From positions 13,611 through 77,610 of the forward strand of contig CABUIO010000007.1 in assembly GCA_902491625.1 (NCBI GenBank): a stretch of 64,000 nt of DNA, written 5' to 3'. Of this stretch, positions 51,662 through 60,456 are shown in pieces. The first letter of the stretch is position 1; the number at the start of each line of letters is the position of its first letter. The translations under genes were made by a program, and so were the position numbers. Source of the DNA: an uncultured Porphyromonadaceae bacterium (GTDB taxonomy: Bacteria > Bacteroidota > Bacteroidia > Bacteroidales > Muribaculaceae). The notes under the pieces are model-generated. The model saw nothing but the letters and a program-made list of their open reading frames with translations. It made no database searches and had not been told where the DNA came from.

Positions 51662-53071
51662 TTACAGCGGCGAGCCTTTCATAAGCACGCACTCTGCGAT
51701 ATAGACTCCGGCACCGGCCAGATAGCCCAGCAGCGCCCAGAGCGAGAATCGTTTCAGATACCATCCGAAGCTCATCTTCTCCAGTCCCATGGCGATGACT
51801 CCGGCCGCGCTGCCGATGATCAGCAGACTGCCGCCTACGCCGGCGCAGTAGCTCAGGAATTCCCAGAAGACGCCGTCGACCATGAAGAATGCGTCATAGC
51901 CTGTAGCGGCCGCGTCTGTCACGGGATACATGCCTATCACTCCGGCAACCAGAGGAACATTGTCGAAGATCGACGACATGGCGCCGAGAATAATGTTGAT
52001 GAGATATGGATCATGCATGGTCTCGTTAAGCCACTGAGCACACATATGCAGGATGCCGCTCGCCTCAAGCACTGAGACAGCCATCAGGATGCCAAGGAAG
52101 AAGAGTATCGAAGGCATGTCGATGCGTTTTATCACACGCGGAAGCCTGTATTCCTGCTCGCTGTTCAGGTGCTTGCGGTCGTAGAAGATCTCCATGTAGA
52201 CCCACAGGATGCCGAGCACAAGCAGCATGCCCACAAAGGGCGGAAGATGTGTCAGTGTCTTGAAGACAGGAACGAAGATCAGTCCGCCGACTCCAAGCAG
52301 GAAGATGGCTGTGCGCTGTCCTTTAGTGATGATTTCCGACGATTCCGACGGTGCGTGGTGCACCGGAGTGAGCTGTCCCTTGAGTCTGAATGTGATGCCC
52401 AGCAGAGGCACGATCATCGCCACGACACTTGGCAGAAGCACAAACTCAATCAGCGCGCCGGAGGTCACGTTGCCGTCCACCCAGAGCATGATGGTGGTCA
52501 CGTCGCCGATCGGCGACCACGCGCCTCCGGTGTTGGCCGCTATCACGACCATGCCCGCGTAGAGCCAGCGCTCATGCTTGTCTTCCACGAGCTTACGCAG
52601 CAGAAGCACCATCACTATGGTGGTGGTCATGTTGTCCAGAACGGTCGAGAATATGAAGGTCACGATGCAGATCACCCACAGCAGCTTGCGCTTGTTGCGT
52701 GTGGTGATGTGGTCTGTCACGACGCTGAATCCTCCGTGGACATCCACAAGCTCCACGATCGTCATGGCGCCGATGAGGAAGAAAAGTGTCTGCGTCGTGT
52801 CTCCGAGCGATTCGATGATCTTGCAGTTGACGATGTAGTCCAGAGCCTGTTTGTGCAGGCTTTCGTTTTTAAGCGCGGGGTGGGCAGCCACATAGTCAAG
52901 CAACTCCTTTCCTTCCGCTATGGGGACGATGTATTCCGCAAAGAGGGCATAGAGCACCCACAGCACCATGCCGAGCACAAGTGCCGTGGCCGATTTGTCA
53001 ACCTTCAGCGGATGTTCAAGGGCTATGCAGATATAGCCGATAAGGAAGATTACTATTAATGTTGTTATCAT
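51662..53071 (-). CDS. nhaD: NhaD-type sodium:proton antiporter
   Basis: A 469-residue inner-membrane antiporter of the NhaD/ArsB-NhaD superfamily, with 11-12 helices. Marks include the N-terminal ALEHPLKVDKSATALVLG, the central STVLDNMTTTIVMVLLLRK and NTGGAWSPIGDVTT, and the C-terminal DNVPLVAGVIGMYPVT. It exports Na+ (or Li+) in exchange for protons. A variant -7 box lies about 65 bases upstream. A short gap separates it from the polyprenyl synthase gene. Confidence 0.93.
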   Translation of the reverse strand: MITTLIVIFLIGYICIALEHPLKVDKSATALVLGMVLWVLYALFAEYIVPIAEGKELLDYVAAHPALKNESLHKQALDYIVNCKIIESLGDTTQTLFFLIGAMTIVELVDVHGGFSVVTDHITTRNKRKLLWVICIVTFIFSTVLDNMTTTIVMVLLLRKLVEDKHERWLYAGMVVIAANTGGAWSPIGDVTTIMLWVDGNVTSGALIEFVLLPSVVAMIVPLLGITFRLKGQLTPVHHAPSESSEIITKGQRTAIFLLGVGGLIFVPVFKTLTHLPPFVGMLLVLGILWVYMEIFYDRKHLNSEQEYRLPRVIKRIDMPSILFFLGILMAVSVLEASGILHMCAQWLNETMHDPYLINIILGAMSSIFDNVPLVAGVIGMYPVTDAAATGYDAFFMVDGVFWEFLSYCAGVGGSLLIIGSAAGVIAMGLEKMSFGWYLKRFSLWALLGYLAGAGVYIAECVLMKGSPL

Positions 53072-53135
53072 TGGTATGGATAAAGGTTATTTATGTATGA
53101 TTTGTAATGTTTCCTGTCCTTGAATTTTTGAGCTG

Positions 53136-53143
53136 TAAAATTA
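53136..53143 (-). promoter_or_regulatory. Variant -7 element (TAATTTTA) for nhaD
   Basis: Minus-strand TAATTTTA about 65 bases before the nhaD start. Confidence 0.35.
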
Positions 53144-53368
53144 GTCATTATTTCATTCACGCTAAAATTTTCCGCCTCTAATTTTCCCTGTGAGATGATG
53201 TCGTGATGATGTCGTGCCGCGGATGGCTTGCCAATCGGTGTGGCGTGGACGGAGACATTCGGCACACACTGTGCAACGCCGGAGGTGTTGTACGTTCCGC
53301 GTCCGCGTCCGCCGCAGAAAATCCGACGAAAATCCCGCCTCGTTTTTGCGCATCTCGGAATTATTCGC

Positions 53369-53376
53369 TAATTTTG
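53369..53376 (+). promoter_or_regulatory. -7 element of the zapA-rny cluster
   Basis: Plus-strand TAATTTTG, a perfect TAnnTTTG, about 65 bases before the first ATG at 53442. Confidence 0.55.
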
Positions 53377-53441
53377 TAGCACCTTGGAGATGTGTCAGGC
53401 GCTTTGTTGCCGTTGATGCGGTTCAATATCCTGGGCGTCAA

Positions 53442-53750
53442 ATGTTTGCTATGTCTGCAACTATCACAGATCTCTTGAGCGGCATCACCGCCAAATGCGA
53501 TATGCTCGCAAGACGATGCCGCGATCTCGACGAGGAGAACAGGCGGCTCAGGGCGAGCCTCGCCGAGTCTCGTCAGGCCGAAGAGATCGCTCGCCGCGAC
53601 CTTGACGACGCGCGCAGAAAACTCAATTATCAGACAATAGCCTCAAATTTCGACTCAGGCACCCGCGACTCTTCGCGGCAAAGCAGCAGGATCATTTCCG
53701 ATATGGTGCGAAAAATAGACCGTTGTATATCCCGCCTCGAAGCGGAATAA
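53442..53750 (+). CDS. Small coiled-coil protein upstream of zapA
   Basis: A 102-residue protein starting at 53442 (or 53451); the longer frame to 53214 runs back through the GC-rich intergenic block and the promoter. Residues of about 8-62 form a coiled coil (KCDMLARRCRDLDEENRRLR), followed by a flexible Ser-rich stretch and a short helix (VRKIDRCISRLEAE). The position immediately before zapA resembles ZapB-like division proteins. Its role is an inference from context. Confidence 0.7.
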   Translation: MFAMSATITDLLSGITAKCDMLARRCRDLDEENRRLRASLAESRQAEEIARRDLDDARRKLNYQTIASNFDSGTRDSSRQSSRIISDMVRKIDRCISRLEAE

Positions 53751-53757
53751 CTGACAA

Positions 53758-54081
53758 GTGCAAGATACGGACAAAATAAAAATGCGTGTTAACATCGCCG
53801 GCGAGATTATCTCTCTGGGTGTCCCTTTCGATGATCAGGACTTTGTGCGCGACACCGAACGCCGCATTGCCGAGCTTTTCGACAACTGGCGCGAACGTTT
53901 CCCCTCCAAATCGGTGCGCGAACTGCTGGCCATGATGACATATCAATACGCTTCTTATTACAACGCCCTTAGCCGGAGGCAGACCGACACTATCGCTGCC
54001 CTTCAGCAATGCGACGCAAGGCTCGGCGACATCATTGCCGGCGCCAAAGCCGCTCCTCAGGGCGTCGCGGACGACGCTTAG
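53758..54081 (+). CDS. zapA: Cell division protein ZapA
   Basis: A 107-residue ZapA homologue that cross-links FtsZ filaments. The GTG at 53758 gives MQDTDKIKMRVNIAGEIIS, matching the family's KIKVxIAG opening; an ATG at 53782 would remove part of this strand. The remaining segments (VPFDDQDFVRDTERRIAELF, LLAMMTYQYASYYNALSRR) match the ZapA helices. The coiled-coil gene ends 7 bases upstream. A hairpin without a T-run (54142-54175) lies downstream, before rny. Confidence 0.85.
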   Translation: MQDTDKIKMRVNIAGEIISLGVPFDDQDFVRDTERRIAELFDNWRERFPSKSVRELLAMMTYQYASYYNALSRRQTDTIAALQQCDARLGDIIAGAKAAPQGVADDA

Positions 54082-54141
54082 TCCCTGAGTGAAAGTTGTC
54101 GCCCCACACAGCGCTTCAACGAGATAGCATAGCTCTTTTTC

Positions 54142-54175
54142 GCACCGCCATGACGCCATTGAGGCGTTGTGGTGC
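54142..54175 (+). terminator. Hairpin between zapA and rny
   Basis: GCACC.CCAT.ACGCC pairs with GGCGTTGTGGTGC around a 4-5 base loop. There is no T-run, so it may be an attenuator or RNA-processing site. Confidence 0.35.
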
Positions 54176-54239
54176 AGTATGTTTTATATTGATTTACAAT
54201 GATTTATAATTTGAATAACCTTAAATATATCAACAACAA

Positions 54240-55790
54240 ATGGATGCTATCGCTATCATAATCTTTATATTGGTAGGAGTCGTAGCGCTTGCTGTCGGCT
54301 TCTACTTCGGACTTGTGAAGAGCCGCAGCAATGCGCGTTCACAGGCCAATCAGATGCTCGACGACGCGCGCCGCGAGGCCGATGTCCTTAAGGAAAAGAA
54401 ACTTCTTGAGGTCAGGGAACACCAGATGAAGGTGAAGGCCGAGGCCGAGAAGGAGGCCAACCAGCGCCATCAGAAGTATCAGGCTCAGGAGGCGCGACTC
54501 AAGCAGCGCGAACTCCAGCTCAACCAGCAGCAGAGCGAACTCTCCAAGAAACGCAACGAACTCGATGTCTTCAAGGTCAATCTAGACAATCAGCAGCAAG
54601 TGCTCGAACACCGCACTTCCGAGGTGGAGAAACTTCACCGTGAGGCGCAGGAGAAGCTTGAGCATCTCTCCGGACTTTCCGTCGAGGAGGCTCGCGAGAA
54701 GCTTATAGAGTCGCTTAAGGACGAGGCAAAGACTGCCGCCGCCGGCTATATCAACGACATCATGGACGATGCGCGTATCTCCGCTTCCAAAGAGGCAAAA
54801 CGCATTGTTGTCCAGACGATCCAGCGTGTTGCTACCGAGACTGCCGTGGAAAATTCCGTGACGGTCTTCCACATTGACAACGACGAGATCAAGGGTCGTA
54901 TCATCGGTCGCGAAGGCCGCAATATCCGTGCTCTGGAGGCTGCCACCGGAATTGAGATAATAGTCGACGACACCCCCGAGGCAATCGTGCTCTCAGGTTT
55001 CGACCCCGTGCGCCGCGAGATCGCGCGTCTGGCGCTCCATCAGCTTGTGGCCGACGGACGTATCCATCCCGCCCGCATCGAGGAGGTGGTCGCCAAGGTG
55101 CGCCGTCAGGTCGAGGAGGAGATCATCGAGACCGGAAAACGAACTGCCATCGACCTCGGCATCCACGGTCTGCATCCCGAGCTTATCCGCATGGTCGGAC
55201 GTATGAAATATCGTTCCTCCTACGGCCAGAACCTTCTCCAGCACTCGCGCGAGACTGCCAATCTCTGTGCCGTCATGGCATCGGAGCTTGGCCTCAATCC
55301 CAAGAAAGCGCGTCGTGCCGGACTCCTCCACGACATAGGCAAGGTGCCCGACGACGAACCGGAACTGCCGCACGCACTGCTCGGTATGAAGCTCGCTGAG
55401 AAATACAAGGAGAAACCCGAGATCTGCAACGCCATCGGTGCCCACCACGACGAGGTCGAGCCTTCTTCGCTCATCGCTCCGATCGTCCAGGTCTGCGACG
55501 CCATTTCGGGTGCGCGTCCCGGAGCACGCCGCGAGATTGTGGAAGCCTACATCAAGCGTCTCCACGACCTTGAGCAGCTTGCGCTCTCTTATCCCGGAGT
55601 CATCAAGACCTACGCCATTCAGGCCGGACGCGAGCTGCGTGTGATCGTGGGCGCGGAGAAGATCTCCGATTCCGAGGCCGAGAACCTTTCCACAGAGATC
55701 GCCCGCAAGATCCAGGACGAGATGACATATCCCGGCCAGGTCAAGATCACCGTTATCCGTGAGACCCGCGCCGTAAGCTTTGCTAAATAA
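54240..55790 (+). CDS. rny: Ribonuclease Y
   Basis: A 516-residue membrane-anchored endoribonuclease that starts mRNA decay. It has one N-terminal membrane helix (about 3-24), a long coiled coil (about 35-190), a KH domain (RIIGREGRNIRALEAATGIE ... SGFDPVRREIARLAL), and an HD domain with LLHDIGKVPDDE and GAHHDEVEP. Length matches the family. The PSP1 protein RicT, which partners RNase Y in Bacillus, is encoded 14 bases downstream. Confidence 0.96.
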   Translation: MDAIAIIIFILVGVVALAVGFYFGLVKSRSNARSQANQMLDDARREADVLKEKKLLEVREHQMKVKAEAEKEANQRHQKYQAQEARLKQRELQLNQQQSELSKKRNELDVFKVNLDNQQQVLEHRTSEVEKLHREAQEKLEHLSGLSVEEAREKLIESLKDEAKTAAAGYINDIMDDARISASKEAKRIVVQTIQRVATETAVENSVTVFHIDNDEIKGRIIGREGRNIRALEAATGIEIIVDDTPEAIVLSGFDPVRREIARLALHQLVADGRIHPARIEEVVAKVRRQVEEEIIETGKRTAIDLGIHGLHPELIRMVGRMKYRSSYGQNLLQHSRETANLCAVMASELGLNPKKARRAGLLHDIGKVPDDEPELPHALLGMKLAEKYKEKPEICNAIGAHHDEVEPSSLIAPIVQVCDAISGARPGARREIVEAYIKRLHDLEQLALSYPGVIKTYAIQAGRELRVIVGAEKISDSEAENLSTEIARKIQDEMTYPGQVKITVIRETRAVSFAK

Positions 55791-55804
55791 CCTCGTGCCG
55801 GTCT

Positions 55805-57214
55805 ATGGATACAGAAAAGAAATTGTCCGGCGCGGGTGAGGTGCGCCGTCCCTGCGGCGGCTGTGTCGGCTTCGGCGCTCCCGGCTCCAAATGCGCCGGT
55901 TGCTCCAAAAGCGCCACATGCGGCGGCTGCGACGGATGTGCCATAGGTTTCGAGGAGGCCGGACACGTCTCGGTCTGCGGCGGCAGCGAGCCTCCGAGAG
56001 GCAAGCTCTTCGGGACCAACTGGCTCGACGGAATCTCCGACGCTTCCAACTTCGACACTGTGGAGGTGCAGTTCAAGAACACCCGCAAGGGATTCTACAC
56101 CAATCCCGACCATATCGCCCTCAAGATCGGCGACATGGTGGCGGTCGACGCATCTCCCGGCCATGACATCGGTCAGGTCACCATGGTCGGCAAGCTTGTG
56201 GCGCTCCAGATGAAGAAGGCCAATGTGAAGCCGGACGCCGAGCTTAAGCGTGTATTCCGCATCGCGCGTGAGAGCGACCTTCAGAAATACCGTGACGCAC
56301 GTGCTCTGGAGCACGATACCATGATTCGTTCGCGCCGCATCGCCGACGAGCTTAACCTCAACATGAAGATCGGCGACGTGGAGTATCAGGGCGACGGTAG
56401 CAAGGCGATTTTCTATTATATCGCCGACGAGCGCGTAGATTTCCGCAAGCTCATCCGTGTGCTTGCCGACACGTTCCGGGTCCGCATCGAGATGAAGCAG
56501 ATCGGAGCGCGTCAGGAGGCCGGACGCATCGGCGGCATCGGTCCCTGCGGCCGACCGCTGTGCTGCGCTTCCTGGATGACCGGATTCGTCTCGGTCGGCA
56601 CCGCCGCGGCACGCTATCAGGATCTCTCCATGAACCCGCAGAAGCTTGCGGGTCAGTGTGCCAAGCTCAAGTGCTGCCTCAACTACGAGGCAGACTGCTA
56701 CATGGAGGCTTCCTCCAAGCTCCCCCCGAAGGATGTGCCGCTGGAGACGGCCGACAGCACTTACTTCCACTTCAAGACAGACATACTTTCCGGACGCATG
56801 ACCTACAGCACCGACAAGTCGATGCCGGTCAACTGCGTCACCATCACCGCTGACCGCGTGCGCGAGATCATGGAAATCAACCGTCGCGGAGAGAAAGTGG
56901 AGTCGTTGTTGCCCGACGGTGAGTCGCGCGAGCCTAAGAAGGAGTTTGTGGAGCTTGTCGGACAGGACAATATCAACCGTTTCGACAAGACGCGCAAGAA
57001 GAAAAAGAAGAAATCGAAGTCCGCGCCTCAGCAGGATGGTGGCCGTTCCCAACAGCCTGCCGCTCAGGACAAGAAATCAGAAAAACCTTCGCGACAGCCG
57101 CAGCCTGAAAAGGCAAAGGGCGCTCCTGATAGTTCGCAGCGCAGAAACCAGCAGCGCCGCCGCAAGAATCAGGGCGGTGAGAAACCTCACAAGGACAAGC
57201 CCGCAGCCGAATGA
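55805..57214 (+). CDS. ricT: PSP1-domain protein RicT (YaaT-like) with Cys-rich N-terminus
   Basis: A 469-residue protein. Residues of about 17-50 hold eight cysteines in four CxxC-like pairs (CGGCVGFGAPGSKCAGC and CGGCDGC). The PSP1 core contains GFYTNPDHIALKIGDMVAVD, IGARQEAGRIGGIGPCGRPL, CCASWM and CAKLKCCLNYEADC. The C-terminal tail is Lys/Gln-rich and disordered. In Bacillus RicT is part of the Y-complex with RNase Y and binds [4Fe-4S] clusters. In this window it directly follows rny and precedes gldH, overlapping it by 4 bases. Confidence 0.92.
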   Translation: MDTEKKLSGAGEVRRPCGGCVGFGAPGSKCAGCSKSATCGGCDGCAIGFEEAGHVSVCGGSEPPRGKLFGTNWLDGISDASNFDTVEVQFKNTRKGFYTNPDHIALKIGDMVAVDASPGHDIGQVTMVGKLVALQMKKANVKPDAELKRVFRIARESDLQKYRDARALEHDTMIRSRRIADELNLNMKIGDVEYQGDGSKAIFYYIADERVDFRKLIRVLADTFRVRIEMKQIGARQEAGRIGGIGPCGRPLCCASWMTGFVSVGTAAARYQDLSMNPQKLAGQCAKLKCCLNYEADCYMEASSKLPPKDVPLETADSTYFHFKTDILSGRMTYSTDKSMPVNCVTITADRVREIMEINRRGEKVESLLPDGESREPKKEFVELVGQDNINRFDKTRKKKKKKSKSAPQQDGGRSQQPAAQDKKSEKPSRQPQPEKAKGAPDSSQRRNQQRRRKNQGGEKPHKDKPAAE

Positions 57215-57729
57215 TACGCAACCGACGGATCTTCCTTAAGAGACTTGCTGCATTGGTGGTCATTGCCGTGGCGATGCTCGCGGCGATGGCTTCGTGTGTG
57301 GGTGGCGATGAGCCGGTCTATTCGAGATTCGTGACTGTCGATCCAAAAGGGTGGGACAACAGTGAGTATTGTGTCTTCCGCATGTCCGACGCCGATTCTT
57401 CCGTTCTTGCGGACGTGGCGGCCCGTTATGATATCATCCTCACCGTGCGCCACAATACCGACTATCCCTACAATAACCTCTGGATTCTCTTTGAGAAGGC
57501 CGTTTCGCCTGATTCTGTAGTCTCGGCAAAGGTCAACTTGACGCTCGCAAACACATCCGGCTCATGGCGTGGCCATGGAATGCAGGGACTCTATGAGTTC
57601 TCCGATACAGTGATGCATGCGGTGCCGCTATCATCCGCCGACGTCCTCTCGGTGCGTCATGACATGCCCGTCGCTTCTGTGCCGGGAATACTCGACATCG
57701 GCGTGGCTGCCGTGCCGGTTGATAGGTAA
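57211..57729 (+). CDS. gldH: GldH-family lipoprotein
   Basis: A 172-residue lipoprotein of the GldH family, named for gliding motility in Flavobacterium but widespread in non-gliding Bacteroidetes. The lipobox is AAMASC (Cys29). Family features are DPKGWDNSEYCVF, VRHNTDYPYNNLWILF and GSWRGHGMQGLYEF, and the C-terminal PVASVPGILDIGVA. It overlaps ricT by 4 bases. The mature role in non-gliding gut species is unknown. Confidence 0.9.
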   Translation: MIRNRRIFLKRLAALVVIAVAMLAAMASCVGGDEPVYSRFVTVDPKGWDNSEYCVFRMSDADSSVLADVAARYDIILTVRHNTDYPYNNLWILFEKAVSPDSVVSAKVNLTLANTSGSWRGHGMQGLYEFSDTVMHAVPLSSADVLSVRHDMPVASVPGILDIGVAAVPVDR

Positions 57730-57784
57730 ATCCGGCTGAACCATTTGACTTCGCGAAATGTCTACAATATAAAAATATGTAGCT

Positions 57785-58930
57785 ATGTCTCTTTCACGTG
57801 TACAATCCATCATGGCTGAGAACGGCCTGCATGCCGCTCTGATTGCCGACAATGCCAATATATTCTACCTTGCACGCCGTGTTTTCCGTGGCTACGTCTA
57901 CTTATCGCTCGGACGTGAGCCGCTGTATTTTGTGATCAGGCCTTTGGGGCTTGAAGGCGGGTCGTGGCACTATATCCGCAAGCCGGAGATGATTCCGGAG
58001 GTGCTTGGGCAGCTCGGTTATCCTATGCCCGAAAGGATCGGTCTCGAACTCGACGATCTCACTTATTCGCAGGTATTGAGACTCAAAAGCATATTCCCCT
58101 CGGCAGAGACTGTCAATCTTTCCTCCATCATGCGCGAGGCGCGTATGGTCAAGGATGACTCGGAACTCGATCTCCTGCGTGTCGATGGAGAGAAGCATGC
58201 GGCTGTCTATTCTCGCATTCCGGGACTGTACAGGCCGGGAATGAGCGATCTGGAATTGCAGATCGAGATCGAGCGTGTGCTGCGTCTCGAAGGGTGCCTC
58301 GGCTATCTCCGCACTTCGGGAAATCTCATGGAGATCAACATGGGAAGTGTGCTCAACGGCGAGAATGCCGATGTGCCGACACCCTACGATTTCGCGGTCG
58401 GTGGCGGAGGTGTCGATCTATCCTTGCCGGTAGGTGCCGATGGCAGGATCATGAAGGAGGGCACGACGGTGATGATAGACATGAACGGCAATTTCAACGG
58501 CTATCAGACCGACCTTACCCGCACATGGGCTGTGGAGTCCGTCTCAGATGAGGTCGTGGCTATCCACAACACATCCATACAGATTTGCCGCGAACTGGAA
58601 AAGATGGCGCTTCCGGGAGTGCCTGTAAAGGCGCTCTACGAGAAGGCCGAGGAGATTGTTAAGACTAAAGGACTGGAGCATTTCTTCATGGGCCACAGGC
58701 AGCATGCATCCTTCATTGGCCATGGAGTCGGAATCCAGCTCAACGAGTGGCCGGTGATCATGCGCAAGAGTCCTCACATCCTTCAGAAGAACATGGTGAT
58801 CGCCATTGAGCCGAAGTTCGTGGTTCCCAAGGTCGGCGCTGTCGGAATAGAAAACACTTATATCGTTACCGATTCCGGACTTGAAAACATTACTCCCGCT
58901 CCCGAGGAGCTGGCGGTTCTCTCTCTTTGA
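57785..58930 (+). CDS. M24-family Xaa-Pro peptidase
   Basis: A 381-residue metallopeptidase of the creatinase/aminopeptidase P fold. The N-terminal creatinase domain (1-125) precedes the pita-bread domain with the metal ligands in MIDMNGNFNGYQTDLTRTW (two Asp), HGVGIQLNEWP (His), and the Glu residues in AIEPKFVV and GIENTYIV. Length and motifs fit Xaa-Pro dipeptidases or aminopeptidases; the precise specificity is not clear. The CCA-adding gene follows closely. Confidence 0.93.
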   Translation: MSLSRVQSIMAENGLHAALIADNANIFYLARRVFRGYVYLSLGREPLYFVIRPLGLEGGSWHYIRKPEMIPEVLGQLGYPMPERIGLELDDLTYSQVLRLKSIFPSAETVNLSSIMREARMVKDDSELDLLRVDGEKHAAVYSRIPGLYRPGMSDLELQIEIERVLRLEGCLGYLRTSGNLMEINMGSVLNGENADVPTPYDFAVGGGGVDLSLPVGADGRIMKEGTTVMIDMNGNFNGYQTDLTRTWAVESVSDEVVAIHNTSIQICRELEKMALPGVPVKALYEKAEEIVKTKGLEHFFMGHRQHASFIGHGVGIQLNEWPVIMRKSPHILQKNMVIAIEPKFVVPKVGAVGIENTYIVTDSGLENITPAPEELAVLSL

Positions 58931-58965
58931 AATTTTCCATTATCGAAGACAACAGACAGACACAG

Positions 58966-60393
58966 ATGCAGATAGAGATGAATCTTGCGGCCGATGTCGA
59001 TATGCCGCACTTTCATATTGTAGGCGACGCTGCCGACGGACTCGGCAGGGAAGTCTATGTCGTGGGAGGATATGTACGTGACATTTTCCTGCAACGTCCA
59101 TCTTCGGACATCGATTTCGTGACGGTCGGTTCCGGAATTGAGCTTGCGCGTAAGGTAGCGGAGCTTGCAGGGCGTCCCGGAAAAGTCTCGGTCTATGAGA
59201 ACTACGGTACCGCGCAGTTGAAGTTTCATCATCTCGAACTGGAATTTGTCGGTGCACGTAAGGAGTCTTACCATCGCGAGTCCCGTAATCCTATAGTCGA
59301 GGACGGTACACTCCACGATGACCAGTGTCGTCGCGACTTTACCATTAACGCGATGGCCATTTCGCTAAACAAGGCGACCTACGGACGGCTTCTTGATCCG
59401 TTTGGCGGACTGCTCGATCTTCACAATAAAATCATACGCACTCCACTCGATCCGGACATCACGTTTTCCGACGACCCCCTCCGCATGATGCGTGCCATAC
59501 GCTTCGCCACGCAGCTCGATTTCACAATCTTTCCGGAGACATTCGAAGCCATCAGGCGCAACGCCTCGCGCATAGAGATTATCTCAAAGGAACGCATCAA
59601 CGACGAGCTGATGAAGATAAACGCCTCGCCGAGACCTTCGATAGGGTGGAGGCTGCTCCATAGATCCGGACTCCTTCAGCTCATCTTCCCGCAGCTTGCC
59701 GCGCTTAAAGGTGTCGATGCTGTCGACGGCAGAGGCCACAAGGACAATTTCGAACATACCCTGCAGGTCGTTGACAACATTGCAGAAAAATCCGACAACG
59801 TGTGGTTGCGCTGGGCCGCGCTCCTACACGACATCGGCAAACCGCGAACCAAACGCTATGACGAAAGGCTCGGGTGGACGTTCCATAACCACAACTTCGT
59901 GGGAGAAAAGATGATTCCGAGGATTTTCCGTGAGATGAAGCTGCCGCTCAACGACAAGATGAAATACGTCGCCAAACTCGTCGGACTTCACATGCGTCCG
60001 CAGTCAGTAGGCGAGGAAGGTGTCACTGATTCAGCGATCCGCCGAATGCTCTTCGAGGCCGGAGACGACATCGACGACCTCATGCTTCTTGCCGAAGCCG
60101 ATATCACCTCCAAGAATCCGGCCAAAGTACGCCGCATACTCCGCAACTTCGGTTATGTGCGGCAGCGACTTGCCGAGGTAGAGGAAAGCGACAGAATACG
60201 CAACTTCCAGCCTCCTGTCGACGGTCTGGAAATCATGGAAACCTTCGGAATCGAACCCTCCAACGTCATCGGTAAAATCAAGGAACGCATCAAGGACGCC
60301 ATCCTCGACGGCACCATCCCCAACGACCACGAAGCCGCCCGCGCCCTCATGCTCGCTATCGCCGCCGACTACGGACTCACCCCCAAACCCTAA
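58966..60393 (+). CDS. cca: tRNA nucleotidyltransferase (CCA-adding) with HD domain
   Basis: A 475-residue class II nucleotidyltransferase. The catalytic head has VVGGYVRDIFL (GGxxRD) and DIDFVTVG (metal Asp pair), then RRDFTINAMA and DPLRMMRAIRFATQL. An HD phosphohydrolase domain follows (LLHDIGKPRTKRYD, HNHNFVGEKM). It repairs or adds the CCA end of tRNAs. The start at 58966 was chosen over a TTG at 58927 that overlaps the previous stop; 58978 is another possible start. Confidence 0.9.
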   Translation: MQIEMNLAADVDMPHFHIVGDAADGLGREVYVVGGYVRDIFLQRPSSDIDFVTVGSGIELARKVAELAGRPGKVSVYENYGTAQLKFHHLELEFVGARKESYHRESRNPIVEDGTLHDDQCRRDFTINAMAISLNKATYGRLLDPFGGLLDLHNKIIRTPLDPDITFSDDPLRMMRAIRFATQLDFTIFPETFEAIRRNASRIEIISKERINDELMKINASPRPSIGWRLLHRSGLLQLIFPQLAALKGVDAVDGRGHKDNFEHTLQVVDNIAEKSDNVWLRWAALLHDIGKPRTKRYDERLGWTFHNHNFVGEKMIPRIFREMKLPLNDKMKYVAKLVGLHMRPQSVGEEGVTDSAIRRMLFEAGDDIDDLMLLAEADITSKNPAKVRRILRNFGYVRQRLAEVEESDRIRNFQPPVDGLEIMETFGIEPSNVIGKIKERIKDAILDGTIPNDHEAARALMLAIAADYGLTPKP

Positions 60394-60403
60394 GCTCATG
60401 CTT

Positions 60404-60434
60404 CCCGATGGTTCCTGATGGTTCCTGATGGTTT
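60404..60434. repeat. 10-base tandem triplicate
   Basis: TTCCCGATGG, TTCCTGATGG, TTCCTGATGG, then TTTGCC. It lies in the 63-base gap between convergent cca and the DUF6056 gene. Confidence 0.6.
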
Positions 60435-60456
60435 GCCAAAAGTTGAGTGTTTGTGC

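Larger units (their letters stand above)
53072..53441. other. Intergenic region with divergent promoters and a GC-rich block
   Basis: A 370-base gap between nhaD and the zapA cluster. It holds a variant -7 box on the minus strand (53136-53143), a perfect TAATTTTG on the plus strand (53369-53376), and between them a GC-rich block at about 53195-53340 that differs from the AT-rich flanks. No gene or known RNA was recognised in the block. Confidence 0.55.

Noticed and set aside
53195..53340. tmRNA, SRP RNA or RNase P RNA in the GC-rich block
   Set aside because: None of the hallmark conserved segments of these RNAs was recognised.
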